From UBA1876 sp003446665 (GTDB taxonomy: Bacteria > Synergistota > Synergistia > Synergistales > Thermovirgaceae), in assembly GCA_040616305.1 (NCBI GenBank), contig CP159918.1:1550001-1614000 (forward strand): a stretch of DNA of 64,000 nt. Direction: 5' to 3'. Positions 1 to 8,575 of the stretch are shown here, piece after piece; position 1 is the first letter of the stretch, and every line of letters begins with the position of its first letter. The position numbers and the translations under genes were made by a program. The notes beneath the pieces are model-generated. The model worked only from the letters and a program-made list of their open reading frames with translations. It made no database searches and had not been told where the DNA came from.

Positions 1-772
1 CCCATATTTTCAGCCTGGCGGCGCGCTCCTGCTGAACCAGGCTCGCTATGACACCGGAAACTTTTTCTATCAGCTCTTCTTCCCTCTGACCCAGCGTCAC
101 CTGGTTGGATATCTGAAACAGCGAACCAACGGATTCGCTTCCTTCTCCATACATCCCTCGAACCGTAAGTCCGACGCGATTGCATTCCCTGATTATCTTG
201 CCAAGTTTCCGCTGTATTTCCAGACCAGGTATATGGACCATAACCGATGCTCTCAACGCCGTTCCGGTATTGGTCGGGCAGGCTGTCAGGTACCCAAACT
301 CTTCGTCGTATGCGTAATTCAGAGACTCCAGTGCTTCGTCCACCTGGCCCGCTATCCGCCAACATTCAAAAAGATCAAGCCCGCCGAGGAAAACCTGAAT
401 CCTTAGATGATCCTCCTCGTTGATCATCAGCGAAACAATCCCCTGGTCGTCGACGACGACGACCTTCCCTCTGCCGGTCTGTTGAGAAAAATCCGGGCTG
501 ATAAGGTGGCGCTCCACAAGTACGTTACGCCTCAAATTGTCCAGCCCATCCATTTGCCAAGTTCCCAGGACACTGACAAAGGGTGTCTCCGAGAGTCTCT
601 CCAGGATCTTCCCGGCGATTTCCTCCCTTTTCTTGTCGTCACATCGCGCCGGGAAGGGGTACCCCGACAAATTACGGGCAAGACGTATCCTGCTTGAAAG
701 CACTATATCGCTTTGCTGGCTTCCTCCGGAAAGCCAGGCCAGAGGGAGTGATGCAAAGTCGGCGGATTTCAT
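1..772 (-). CDS. mcsB: McsB protein-arginine kinase, C-terminus cut by window edge
   Basis: Protein-arginine kinase of the phosphagen-kinase fold. In Bacillus it phosphorylates arginines on CtsR and on damaged proteins, marking them for ClpCP. I translated the minus strand directly because the frame runs off the left edge. Visible motifs are SSRIRLARN (residues 26-34), INEEDHLRIQ, GYLTACPTNTGT and RGMYGEGSES, all diagnostic of McsB. 257 residues are present and the family is about 350, so the last quarter is missing. The ATG overlaps the mcsA stop as ATGA, which implies translational coupling. A clpC gene would be expected further left but cannot be seen. Confidence 0.95.
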   Translation of the reverse strand, partial: MKSADFASLPLAWLSGGSQQSDIVLSSRIRLARNLSGYPFPARCDDKKREEIAGKILERLSETPFVSVLGTWQMDGLDNLRRNVLVERHLISPDFSQQTGRGKVVVVDDQGIVSLMINEEDHLRIQVFLGGLDLFECWRIAGQVDEALESLNYAYDEEFGYLTACPTNTGTALRASVMVHIPGLEIQRKLGKIIRECNRVGLTVRGMYGEGSESVGSLFQISNQVTLGQREEELIEKVSGVIASLVQQERAARLKIW

Positions 773-1290
773 GCCCTTCGTTCCTCCAGGAGCCTTATGC
801 GATCTCTCAGGACCGCAGCCCGTTCATATTCTTCCTTTTCGATAGCCTCCCTGAGCAGCACCTTCAAAGTACCGATGTCTTCTTCAGGCTGTTTCGATGC
901 CAAACCATGAGGCCTTGCCCCCCTGTGGATCTCATTGCCGTGAATCCTGCGAAGCAGATGTCTAACGGCATCTCTGAACGTTTCGTAACATTGGGGGCAC
1001 CCGAACTTGCCGGTTTTTGAGAACTCTTCGTAATTCAGACCGCAGGCCGGGCAAAAGCCATCGAACATTTGTTCTTTCCTCGATGGTTCCGCTTGTTTCT
1101 GCACATTGGCCGGGAAAAGGTTCCCAAGAAAATTTTCGAAGGGGAACTCGACGGGAACCTTCGGGAGAGAACCCTGCTGGCTCATTTCATGGGCGCATTT
1201 ATGGCACAGATGAAACTCAGCTACGGCACCGTTTTGCATATGCTTTATATGGAACTGGGCCTCACTGTTATGGCACCGTTCACACAGCAT
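769..1290 (-). CDS. mcsA: McsA, activator of McsB kinase
   Basis: Zinc-binding adaptor that activates McsB and modulates CtsR (known from Bacillus). The 173 residues carry four CxxC pairs (C3/C6, C29/C32, C80/C83, C98/C101), the usual two zinc modules. A UVR-like coiled coil follows at about 135-173 (LREAIEKEEYERAAVLRDRI). The gene sits 11 bp after ctsR and overlaps mcsB by 4 bp, so ctsR-mcsA-mcsB is one transcript under the CtsR-controlled promoter upstream of ctsR. Length and order match the canonical operon. Confidence 0.95.
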   Translation of the reverse strand: MLCERCHNSEAQFHIKHMQNGAVAEFHLCHKCAHEMSQQGSLPKVPVEFPFENFLGNLFPANVQKQAEPSRKEQMFDGFCPACGLNYEEFSKTGKFGCPQCYETFRDAVRHLLRRIHGNEIHRGARPHGLASKQPEEDIGTLKVLLREAIEKEEYERAAVLRDRIRLLEERRA

Positions 1291-1301
1291 TTGAAACCTC
1301 C

Positions 1302-1781
1302 TTACAGCAGGACTATGCTTCTGAGCAGTCTTTTCAGAAGCTCTGCGTGCAAGGCCTCCCTTTTGAAAGGAGACAGGTCAAACATCTCCCTGCACAGCTG
1401 TTCCTGGAATCGTATCGCTACCTCTATCAAAAGCCGTTCCCTGGCGGTCAGGATCTTTCTTTCCTGGAGGTTTGCCAGCAGTTTTTTGATCTCCTGTTCG
1501 CTTATTACGTCACCAACAAGTTCTTCGATATGATTTGCCCGTTCCTCAGGCTTTTTCATGCGAAGCCTGATGATACGTATGTACCCGTGACCGCCGCGTT
1601 GGCTTTCGACCAGAAAACCTCTTTCGGGAGTAAACCGACTGCGAATGACGTAATTGATCTGGCTAGGGACACACCCGAATCTCTCAGCCAGATCCTTTCT
1701 ACTCAAAAATACAGACTCTTCACCGTTTCGTTCGAGCAACTCCTGTATATGACGTTCAATAATGCGTGTCAGGCTTGGCAC
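1302..1781 (-). CDS. ctsR: CtsR, repressor of class III heat-shock genes
   Basis: Winged-helix repressor of clp and other heat-shock genes, released by heat and by McsB. The 159 residues have the N-terminal helix-turn-helix (SRKDLAERFGCVPSQINYVI) and the glycine-rich wing RGGHGY that senses temperature in Bacillus CtsR. A C-terminal helical dimerisation and degradation domain follows. It is first gene of the ctsR-mcsA-mcsB operon. The upstream region carries matches to the heptad operator, so autoregulation is likely. CtsR is best known from Firmicutes. Confidence 0.95.
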   Translation of the reverse strand: MPSLTRIIERHIQELLERNGEESVFLSRKDLAERFGCVPSQINYVIRSRFTPERGFLVESQRGGHGYIRIIRLRMKKPEERANHIEELVGDVISEQEIKKLLANLQERKILTARERLLIEVAIRFQEQLCREMFDLSPFKREALHAELLKRLLRSIVLL

Positions 1782-1797
1782 GGCGCTACCCCCTTTT

Positions 1798-1850
1798 TTT
1801 GACCTAAACTGACAGTTGTTATTATATGGGTTTGGTCAGAATAAGTCAAT
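1798..1850 (-). promoter_or_regulatory. Promoter of the ctsR operon with two CtsR-box-like sites
   Basis: On the minus strand TTGACT (1844-1849) and a perfect TATAAT (1821-1826) are separated by 17 bp, a near-consensus vegetative promoter. Overlapping the -35 is a pair of heptads, GGTCAGA-ATA-AGTCAAT (plus-strand reading, 1834-1850), two mismatches from the CtsR consensus RGTCAAA-N3-RGTCAAA. A second, weaker pair (TGTCAGT-TTA-GGTCAAA on the minus strand, 1798-1814) lies between the start site and the gene. The promoter lies just after the plsY stop. Autorepression by CtsR is inferred. Confidence 0.75.
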
Positions 1851-1858
1851 GTCGCTCC

Positions 1859-2449
1859 TCAGCGGCCGATTTTGCCCTCGGTCCCTTCCCTGATCTTCCT
1901 GATATTGTCGGAATGCCTTATGACCGTAAGGGCTGCAAGCAAGATACAGGCGAGAACGTAACCAGGGGGTTCGCGCAAAAGAAGCATGAAAAACGGCATG
2001 GACCACAGGGAAACCATGGAGGCAACAGACACATAACGGGACAGCTTTAAGGCCACGTACCAGACGACACCGGCGGCAAGGGCGACAAAAGGGTTGAAGA
2101 CGAAGACCACGCCGTAAGTGGTCGAAACTCCCTTGCCTCCCCTGAATCCCAGCCAAAGGGGGTAGTCGTGGCCAATTACGGCGGCGGCTCCCGAAAGGCC
2201 AAGCACGAGCGGATCCGAAATGCCCGCCGCCATAGCAAGCATCAGGACACATCCCCCCTTGGCCATGTCGAAGGTAGCGACGGTCACGGCCCATTTTTTA
2301 CCCAGGACTCTTCCTACGTTTGTGGCGCCTATGTTACCGGACCCTATGGTCCTGATATCAATGCCTTTTTTCCACCTGACCACAAGGAATCCGGCGGGGA
2401 TCGATCCCAAAAGGTACGCCATCGGCACAAGCAGCCACGCCGGGTTCAC
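1859..2449 (-). CDS. plsY: PlsY, acyl-phosphate:glycerol-3-phosphate acyltransferase
   Basis: Integral membrane enzyme that makes lysophosphatidic acid from acyl-phosphate and glycerol-3-phosphate. The 196 residues include the family signatures YLLGSIPAGFLVV, GSGNIGATNVGR near the N-terminus and the FRGGKGVSTTYG loop in the middle, with several hydrophobic helices. The ATG overlaps the stop of the acyl-CoA synthetase gene as ATGA, so it is the last gene of that operon. The pairing is unusual because PlsY normally sits with housekeeping genes. The product call is firm. Confidence 0.95.
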   Translation of the reverse strand: MNPAWLLVPMAYLLGSIPAGFLVVRWKKGIDIRTIGSGNIGATNVGRVLGKKWAVTVATFDMAKGGCVLMLAMAAGISDPLVLGLSGAAAVIGHDYPLWLGFRGGKGVSTTYGVVFVFNPFVALAAGVVWYVALKLSRYVSVASMVSLWSMPFFMLLLREPPGYVLACILLAALTVIRHSDNIRKIREGTEGKIGR

Positions 2450-4554
2450 TTTGCTTCTCTCCTTACTACGACGGCATCTACGGCCTTCACCCCTTTGCCC
2501 TGCTCAAAAACGAAAATGGGGTTTACGTCAAGTTCCTGAAGATTTTTTTCGTTGCAGGCAAGGACTGAAATTTTGACCAGCGTATCGGCAAGGGCATCTA
2601 CGTCGAGCCTGGGTCGGCCCCTGGCGCCGTCCAGGATCGCGTAACCTTTCAGTTCCCTTAGCATGGCCAAAGCCGTTTCACGATCAATGGGGGCGTGTCT
2701 CATGGCAAGATCCTGCAGGATTTCCACGTATATGCCTCCCAGACCGGCGACGACTACGGGACCGAAGAGCGGATCCCTGTTCACGCCGATCATGAATTCC
2801 ACACCACCTGAAGCCATCTCCTGGATAAGCACCCCCTGGATTACGGCACCAGGTACAGCTTTTTCGGCTCTTTCAAGAAGCCTGCCGTAAGCATTTCTGA
2901 GTTCCTCTTCCGAGTTCAGGTTAAGGGAAACGATCCCTGCTTCGGTCTTGTGTATGATGTCAGGTGACATCACCTTGAGCGCCACAGGGTAACCAATTTC
3001 CTCGGCTGCCGCCAGAGCCTCCGCTAACGACCCGCACAAGCGTTCCCGCGTTACGGTAACTCCGTATTCGGCCAATAGGCGCTTTGCATCGTATTCAGTC
3101 GGCGTTAAGGGCAAAAGATCCAGCACAGGGTCTTTCGCGATCATACCTGGTGTACATTCACCTTCATCCACCGCCTGCTTTCCACGTCCCGCGAGGCACG
3201 ACAAAGCCTTCGCGCAACGTTTGGGGCTCTGAAAAACAGGAATTCCCGCATCCTTGAGGCGTGACAGAAAGGCGCCCCCATGCTCTCCGTCGATCAACCA
3301 GCAGACGGCCAGCGGTTTTTTTGCAGAAGAGAAAAGTTTAATGAGGTCGTCGACCAGTTTTTGACCCGAGTCACCCGTAATCATCGATATGATTACGACG
3401 GTCATGTCGATCATGGGTGACTCCATGACATTTTTTACACATTCGGAAAAGCCTTCCGGTTCATTTATGACCTGCGCAGTCAGGTCGACAGGATTTCTGG
3501 TTGATCCGAAAGTGGGGATAAACTTTTCGATTTTTTCCCGTACTGTCTTCGGGAGCTCCGGAATTTCCAATCCTTTTTCCCAAGCCTGGTCGGCCATGAT
3601 AATTCCGGCCCCACCAGAGGTCGTCAGAATTCCCAGCCTTTTACCCTTTGCTCTTGGCAAGGCGCCGAAAACAGAACCAAGGTCGATTATATCTTCCACG
3701 TCGTCGATTTCGATTGCACCATATTGTTTGAGTACTGCCTCCCAGACTTTCCTGTCGCCCGCCAGAGCCGCCGTATGGCTTTTGGCCGCCTCTACGCCGA
3801 TAGGGCTTCCCCCCGCCTTGAGAACAGCCACCGGGAGGTCACGTTTTTTAGCGCTTTTGAGAAGATCTGTCAGCCGGGCACCATCCTTTATTCCCTCTAG
3901 ATACATGACAAGCAGCCTGACCTCGGGATCTTCTACCATAGCTTCTCCAAAATCCACCACGTCCAGGTCCACCTGGTTTCCGGTGGTTACGACGTACCTG
4001 AAGCCGACACCCATCTCGGCAGCCATCGCGAAAGAGGCAAAACCAAAGGCTCCGCTCTGGGAGATGTACGCCACGTGGCCTTCGGGCCGTCGGTCGGTAT
4101 CCAGGGAGGCCGAAAAGCTAAGCGGCACTCCCGAAACGAAATTGACAAGACCCTGGCAGTTTGGTCCCAGAACACGAGTGGGACCATTACGCACGGCCTC
4201 CATTAGTTTTTTTTGCCCTTCGTAATCTTCGCTCTCTGCGAAACCCGATGAAAAGATTATGGCGTATGGGACTCCAAGGCGCGCACACCTGCCCAAAATT
4301 TCGGGAACGATCTCCGCCCTGACACCCACCAGGACAACGTCGGGAACCTCGGGCAAGCTATTTAAATCCGGATAGCAAGCAAGACCGTCGATTTGCTGGT
4401 ACTTGGGATTTACGGGATAAATCCTGCCGCCGTAACCGAACCGCCCAAGCAGCTTCAACGGCCTTCCCGAAATGCTTTCCAGATTCCCGGACGCGCCTAT
4501 GATCGCTACGGAATCAGGTTGAAACAGTTTCGCGAGATCCTTAAACCGCGCCAT
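2446..4554 (-). CDS. ADP-forming acyl/acetyl-CoA synthetase, single chain (alpha-beta fusion)
   Basis: Couples acyl-CoA to ADP and phosphate to give the acid, CoA and ATP, the energy-conserving last step of amino-acid fermentation. An N-terminal CoA-binding Rossmann domain (DSVAIIGASGN, RIYPVNPKY, GPNCQGLVNF) is followed by a succinyl-CoA-ligase-like domain with the SHTAALAG segment holding the likely phospho-His. A C-terminal ATP-grasp domain follows (VALKVMSPDIIHKTEAG). The start at 4554 is chosen over 4611 because AGGGGAGA lies just upstream and the family N-terminus (MARFKDLAKLF) begins there. 702 residues is normal for fused forms. It lies 16 bp after the FAH gene. Substrate preference cannot be read from sequence. 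Confidence 0.9.
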   Translation of the reverse strand: MARFKDLAKLFQPDSVAIIGASGNLESISGRPLKLLGRFGYGGRIYPVNPKYQQIDGLACYPDLNSLPEVPDVVLVGVRAEIVPEILGRCARLGVPYAIIFSSGFAESEDYEGQKKLMEAVRNGPTRVLGPNCQGLVNFVSGVPLSFSASLDTDRRPEGHVAYISQSGAFGFASFAMAAEMGVGFRYVVTTGNQVDLDVVDFGEAMVEDPEVRLLVMYLEGIKDGARLTDLLKSAKKRDLPVAVLKAGGSPIGVEAAKSHTAALAGDRKVWEAVLKQYGAIEIDDVEDIIDLGSVFGALPRAKGKRLGILTTSGGAGIIMADQAWEKGLEIPELPKTVREKIEKFIPTFGSTRNPVDLTAQVINEPEGFSECVKNVMESPMIDMTVVIISMITGDSGQKLVDDLIKLFSSAKKPLAVCWLIDGEHGGAFLSRLKDAGIPVFQSPKRCAKALSCLAGRGKQAVDEGECTPGMIAKDPVLDLLPLTPTEYDAKRLLAEYGVTVTRERLCGSLAEALAAAEEIGYPVALKVMSPDIIHKTEAGIVSLNLNSEEELRNAYGRLLERAEKAVPGAVIQGVLIQEMASGGVEFMIGVNRDPLFGPVVVAGLGGIYVEILQDLAMRHAPIDRETALAMLRELKGYAILDGARGRPRLDVDALADTLVKISVLACNEKNLQELDVNPIFVFEQGKGVKAVDAVVVRREAK

Positions 4555-4570
4555 CGCGACTTCTCCCCTT

Positions 4571-5347
4571 TCAGTCCGGCCTTGTTCCAATCTTAACTGC
4601 CAAAAGGCCACCTAGACCTTCGATTTCCACTTCTATGCGGTCACCCGGAAAGACCTCGCCTACACCGGACGGGGTCCCCGTCAAGACCACATCACCGGGC
4701 TCAAGGGTCATGAAGGTAAGGATATGAGAGAGGATTCTCTCCACGGGGAACAAAAGGTCATCGGTGCGACCGTCTTGCCTTATCGTCCCGTTTACCATGG
4801 TTTTGACGCTGACGTCGCCAGGATCCAGGTCGGTTTCGATCCAGGGTCCCAGAGGGCAGAAAAGGTCGGCTGATTTGGCCATGATCCATTGGAGGTCTTC
4901 CCTCTGCCTGTCCCTGGCAGTCATATCAAGCGCCGCCGTGTAACCTAAAATACCATCCATGGGATTCTCGTATCCTGGCTTCATACGTTTGTCTATTACA
5001 ATTGCAAGCTCGCCCTCGTAGTGAAATTCTTTCGTAAAAGCAGGATACGGGATAACGCTTTCGGGATCTGCGAGAGTATTGGGCCCTTTGAGAAAAAGTC
5101 CAGGCTCAGTCGGCAATGGTCCCTTGTCATGCCCCATTTCCTGTATATGTTTCAAGTAATTCTGGCCAACGCAAACTATCTTAGTCGGAATCGCCGGAGC
5201 AAGAAGCCTGGCATCTTCTATTCTGACGGGATTTCCGTTGGTTTCGCCACCGGCAAATTCCATGGGGTACAGGAATCCTCCCTCAACACGTGCCCATGCA
5301 GGTTTGCCGTTTTCGCGTGACTTCAAAACGTATCTGGCGATTTTCAA
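4571..5347 (-). CDS. Fumarylacetoacetate hydrolase (FAH) family protein
   Basis: FAH-fold enzyme of the acylpyruvase / 2-hydroxyhepta-2,4-dienedioate isomerase group. The 258 residues have the core metal-site segments FHYEGELAIVI and YTAALDMTARDRQ and the C-terminal GDVVLTGTPSGVG motif. The start is TTG with AAGGGTGA about ten bases upstream. It heads an operon with the ADP-forming acyl-CoA synthetase and plsY, which suggests a role in 2-oxo-acid or aromatic degradation feeding acyl-CoA, but that is inference. The substrate cannot be assigned because FAH-family specificity varies widely. Confidence 0.85.
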   Translation of the reverse strand: MKIARYVLKSRENGKPAWARVEGGFLYPMEFAGGETNGNPVRIEDARLLAPAIPTKIVCVGQNYLKHIQEMGHDKGPLPTEPGLFLKGPNTLADPESVIPYPAFTKEFHYEGELAIVIDKRMKPGYENPMDGILGYTAALDMTARDRQREDLQWIMAKSADLFCPLGPWIETDLDPGDVSVKTMVNGTIRQDGRTDDLLFPVERILSHILTFMTLEPGDVVLTGTPSGVGEVFPGDRIEVEIEGLGGLLAVKIGTRPD

Positions 5348-5427
5348 AGTATTTCACCCTTTCCTTTTTCGTGTTTCATTAAACCCGGCACCCTTCATCT
5401 TTATGGAGAGGCTTGTCGGTTTGATTC

Positions 5428-5455
5428 AGGATAACCCAAAGCGCCCTCTTGTAAA
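5428..5455 (-). promoter_or_regulatory. Candidate promoter for the FAH-acyl-CoA synthetase-plsY operon
   Basis: Minus-strand TTTACA, 16-bp spacer, TATCCT, about 80 bp before the TTG start of the FAH gene. Moderate match only. Confidence 0.35.
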
Positions 5456-5523
5456 ATCCCTCCAAAGCCCCCTTTGTTTCGTTTCGCTATCTGCATCAAA
5501 ATGTCGAACGGAGAAACTCATCT

Positions 5524-5552
5524 TTGCCGAAGGCTTCAATTACAGGTAAAAT
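5524..5552 (+). promoter_or_regulatory. Candidate promoter for superoxide reductase
   Basis: TTGCCG, 17-bp spacer, TAAAAT, with the strong Shine-Dalgarno AAAGGAGG and the ATG some 30 bp further on. It fits the single-gene unit that ends at the terminator near 6010-6045. Confidence 0.5.
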
Positions 5553-5584
5553 ACTTACAGATTACACAAAAGGAGGCGTACAGA

Positions 5585-5980
5585 ATGGGAAAGGTTGCAG
5601 AACTTTACCAGAGTGCCGACTGGAAATCTGAAAAGCATGTTCCCGTCATAGAATGCCCCGACTCAGTCAAGGCTGGAGAAACGTTCCAGTTGAAGGTGTC
5701 GGTAGGGAAGGAAATAGCCCATCCAAACACCACAGAACACCATATAAGATGGATCCAGGTTTTCTTCAAACCGGAAGGTGAAAAGTTCGCCGTACAGGTG
5801 GGTAATTTCGAGTTTACCGCTCACGGGGAGTCAGTAGAAGGGGCAAACTCAGGGGCCGTTTATACCAACCACTCGGTCACGGCAGAAATGTCAACGAAAA
5901 AATCTGGCGTACTCTATGCGACATCTTACTGCAACATTCACGGATTTTGGGAGAGTTCCAAGGAAATCAAAGTCTCGTAA
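5585..5980 (+). CDS. Superoxide reductase (neelaredoxin-type desulfoferrodoxin)
   Basis: Non-haem iron enzyme that reduces superoxide to peroxide in anaerobes without making oxygen. The 131 residues are a lone neelaredoxin domain with no N-terminal rubredoxin-like centre I. Iron ligands are visible: H18 (EKHVP, with E16/K17), H46 (HPN), H52 (EHHIRW), and C116 and H119 (SYCNIHG). The start follows AAAGGAGG by about eight bases and an in-frame upstream extension is ignored. It is monocistronic between its own promoter and a strong terminator. It implies oxygen-stress defence in a strict anaerobe. Confidence 0.95.
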   Translation: MGKVAELYQSADWKSEKHVPVIECPDSVKAGETFQLKVSVGKEIAHPNTTEHHIRWIQVFFKPEGEKFAVQVGNFEFTAHGESVEGANSGAVYTNHSVTAEMSTKKSGVLYATSYCNIHGFWESSKEIKVS

Positions 5981-6006
5981 AATTTTCCCTCACGTTGATG
6001 TTTCAA

Positions 6007-6045
6007 AGGGGCCGGGGGGAAATTGGTTCCCTCGGCCTCTTTTTA
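6007..6045 (+). terminator. Rho-independent terminator of the superoxide reductase gene
   Basis: A GC-rich stem (GGGGCCGGGGGGAA pairing with TTCCCTCGGCCTC across a short loop) is followed by five T. Confidence 0.85.
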
Positions 6046-6191
6046 CAGTACGTTCAACTACAAGATTTAGGGCAATAGGATAGAAAACATTAAAAACTCT
6101 ATCCACCGAGAGGTTAGTCTCGAGGGTATATCTTATTTTGCTCAGAAGCGAAGCGGTCCGAGAAGTGCCTGCCGAAAGAAACTGAATCGAA

Positions 6192-6755
6192 TCAGGGAGT
6201 GATTACCACCACTGTTCCGACCGGTGTTTCATCGACGATGCGAAGGAGATCCTCGTTTTTCATTCTTATGCATCCTTCCGTCGCAAGGGTGCCTATAGAT
6301 GCCGGATCGTGGGTTCCATGAATGCCGATCCCCTTCCAGCCAGTCTCAAGACGTATGAACCATGGCCCGTATGCGCCCGGTATTGGACCTTTGCCGTCAC
6401 CGAAATCATGCACCCAATGTTTCGAATCATGGATGCTTTTGACCTTGAACACCCCTTCGGGTGTTCTCATGTCTCCTGCGCGTTGCTTGTTTTCAGGGTT
6501 TTTACCCAAAGCCACAGGGTAGCTGGAAATTTTTTGCGTACCCCTGTATTGGGTCAGCGAAAAGGATGGTTTGTCTATGAGAATCCATATTGATCCTTCA
6601 AGCTCCCAATTCGCCACGAATTCTTCAAGGACAAAAGGGCGTGGAATTTCAGCCGGGAATTTTTTTGATGCGAAAGCAATGTCCCCTGTGGCGAGAAAAA
6701 CCATAAAGCAAAAAAGGAGTAGCAAGGCAAAAGCCATTGGCCTTTTTGGTCGCAT
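6192..6755 (-). CDS. Exported L,D-transpeptidase (YkuD domain)
   Basis: Cell-wall cross-linking L,D-transpeptidase. Residues 1-30 are a signal peptide or anchor (MRPKRP, then a hydrophobic run ending AFAS). The YkuD domain begins at about residue 56 (IWILIDKPSFSLTQY) and ends with H146-G-T and the catalytic G-C162-I-R-M motif. The length, 187 residues, is typical of a minimal YkuD protein. It directly abuts the stop of the small membrane protein gene upstream, so the two are co-transcribed. Substrate (peptidoglycan 3-3 links or lipoprotein tethering) is not determinable. Confidence 0.92.
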   Translation of the reverse strand: MRPKRPMAFALLLLFCFMVFLATGDIAFASKKFPAEIPRPFVLEEFVANWELEGSIWILIDKPSFSLTQYRGTQKISSYPVALGKNPENKQRAGDMRTPEGVFKVKSIHDSKHWVHDFGDGKGPIPGAYGPWFIRLETGWKGIGIHGTHDPASIGTLATEGCIRMKNEDLLRIVDETPVGTVVVITP

Positions 6756-7073
6756 TTACATACCTCCGTTCATTTGCATCTGGACAGCCCTTATTATGTC
6801 CGCGATGAGACCGCCTATCACCGGGAGCTCCAGTGTGAGAAGCGGTTTCAAAAGACCTATAATAATATAACCGACAATGACCGCCAGAACGGTCAACCCT
6901 ACAGCAAATCCGAGCCCCTTGGCCACTCCCGCCAGAAAGTTCCTCCACATCAGTCGCCAAGGGCTTTTCATTAGCTCGACAAACTCATAGCAACGATGGT
7001 CTTCAAGTATGTCGGAGATCCTTTTTTCGAGGGTCTTCCAGCTCTTTTGTTCTTCGATTGAATTTTCAGACAT
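6756..7073 (-). CDS. Small membrane protein, DUF5665-like
   Basis: 105 residues. A charged N-terminal helix leads into MKSPWRLMWRNFLAGVAKGLGFAVG and a long hydrophobic region of one or two membrane spans. This pattern (NPWRxxWRNFLAGLxRGxG) is what I recall of the DUF5665 family, whose function is unknown. It is translated just upstream of the L,D-transpeptidase with no gap, so a cell-envelope role is plausible but unproven. Confidence 0.75.
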   Translation of the reverse strand: MSENSIEEQKSWKTLEKRISDILEDHRCYEFVELMKSPWRLMWRNFLAGVAKGLGFAVGLTVLAVIVGYIIIGLLKPLLTLELPVIGGLIADIIRAVQMQMNGGM

Positions 7074-7260
7074 TTTTTACTCCCCCTTATGGTGTTTCTT
7101 CAGGAGTGAATTTATGGACCAAACGAAAAGGGTGCCGGAAAAGGATACCAGATATTAAAGCTTGTCGGCGAGAAGAGGGCAAAATCCAGGGGTAAGCGGT
7201 TATACTGGGAGCAAATAAAAATACGATCAGAAATCCTGCGAAAGGATATTTAAAAGAGCA

Positions 7261-8559
7261 ATGAAACCCTTCGACAAAATGTCGGAACATCTGAGGGCCG
7301 TCAATTCCTGGTGTCTTTACGACGTCGGGAACTCGGCTTTTGCGACGGTTATCCTCGCCGCAGTGTTCCCGGTATATTTCAACGGTATGGCCTCATCTTT
7401 GCCTGAGGGCCTGCCGGCTGCCTATCTGGGTTACTCTTCCGCAGGGGCAATGCTGACGGCTGCCTTGTTCGCCCCACTTCTGGGAAGCATCGCCGACGTT
7501 TCAGGGAAGAGAAAACACTTTCTTGCCTTTTTTACACTTATAGGTGTACTTTCAACAGGACTACTTTACACGGTCGACCAGGGTAACTGGCTGAGGGCCC
7601 TTTTGTTTTACGTTGCCGGTTCCATTGGTTTTTCCTTGTCGATGATATTCTACGACGCTCTTCTTCCTCAACTCGCGCAAAACGGCAAGACAATGGACGA
7701 AATTTCCTCCCGCGGTTACGCTTTCGGCTACGTTGGAGGAGGCATCCTTCTTGCATTAAACGTCCTTGGCATAATACTTTTACCCGGAACAATAGGGTAC
7801 CGGATATCCTTTCTTTCTGTATCCCTTTGGTGGTCACTGTTTTCGTTGCCGCTTTTCCTCTATGTACCTGAACCAACTGTCACAGGACAAGGCAGTAGCG
7901 GGCGATCGGATACCATCAAAAACGGTGTTAAAAGAATCGTTGACACTTTCGGGGAGATAGGACAATATCGGGACCTATTTTTCTTTTTGATCGCTTTTTG
8001 GCTTTACAACGACGGTGTCGGGACAATAATGAAACTGGCGGCAATTTACGCTGCCGTGATGAGGTTTGATCCTGTCTCGATCATTGGGGCTCTTCTTTTG
8101 ACCCAATTCGTGGCCGCGCCTTTTTCGGTGCTCTTTGGACGGCTTGCAAAAAGGATCGGCGGGAAAGGGGCCATCGGTGTCGGACTTGTTTGGTATTCTC
8201 TCATTACCATAGCTGCAATTTTTATGTCCAGACAATGGCATTTCTGGATTCTTGCTGCTTGTGTAGGGATGGTCCAAGGCGGAGTCCAAGCCATCAGCAG
8301 GAGTACTTTCGGACTCATGATCCCAAAAGGAAAGAGCGGGGAATTCTTTGGTTTTTACGACATTTCCAGCAAGTTTTCAGGCGTGATCGGTCCTTTTCTT
8401 TTCGGCGTGATCACTCATTTTACGGGGTCCGTTTTGCCGGGTTTGGGTATACTTCTTTTGTTCTTCCTCGGAGGACTTTCCCTTCTTATGAGAGTCAATA
8501 TCGAAAAAGGAGTCGCTTCAGCCCAAAACAGCCTTGCGCAAAATTTAACTGACCAATAA
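7261..8559 (+). CDS. UMF1-type (Atg22-like) MFS transporter
   Basis: Twelve-helix major facilitator protein of the UMF1/Atg22 branch, recognised by the N-terminal NSWCLYDVGNSAFATVI and by FVAAPFSVLFGRLAKRIGGK in the second half. The 432 residues match the family length. No clear Shine-Dalgarno lies before 7261, and an ATG six codons later (7279) is an alternative. It heads a plus-strand run with the B3/4 protein, a small membrane protein and PepF. Given the peptidase in the run, export or import of amino acids or peptides is a reasonable guess. The family substrate is poorly known. Confidence 0.85.
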   Translation: MKPFDKMSEHLRAVNSWCLYDVGNSAFATVILAAVFPVYFNGMASSLPEGLPAAYLGYSSAGAMLTAALFAPLLGSIADVSGKRKHFLAFFTLIGVLSTGLLYTVDQGNWLRALLFYVAGSIGFSLSMIFYDALLPQLAQNGKTMDEISSRGYAFGYVGGGILLALNVLGIILLPGTIGYRISFLSVSLWWSLFSLPLFLYVPEPTVTGQGSSGRSDTIKNGVKRIVDTFGEIGQYRDLFFFLIAFWLYNDGVGTIMKLAAIYAAVMRFDPVSIIGALLLTQFVAAPFSVLFGRLAKRIGGKGAIGVGLVWYSLITIAAIFMSRQWHFWILAACVGMVQGGVQAISRSTFGLMIPKGKSGEFFGFYDISSKFSGVIGPFLFGVITHFTGSVLPGLGILLLFFLGGLSLLMRVNIEKGVASAQNSLAQNLTDQ

Positions 8560-8575
8560 CAGGAGGTTCGAAACC

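Noticed and set aside
1017..1802. 261-codon plus-strand frame opposite ctsR and mcsA
   Set aside because: Shadow of two well-identified genes.
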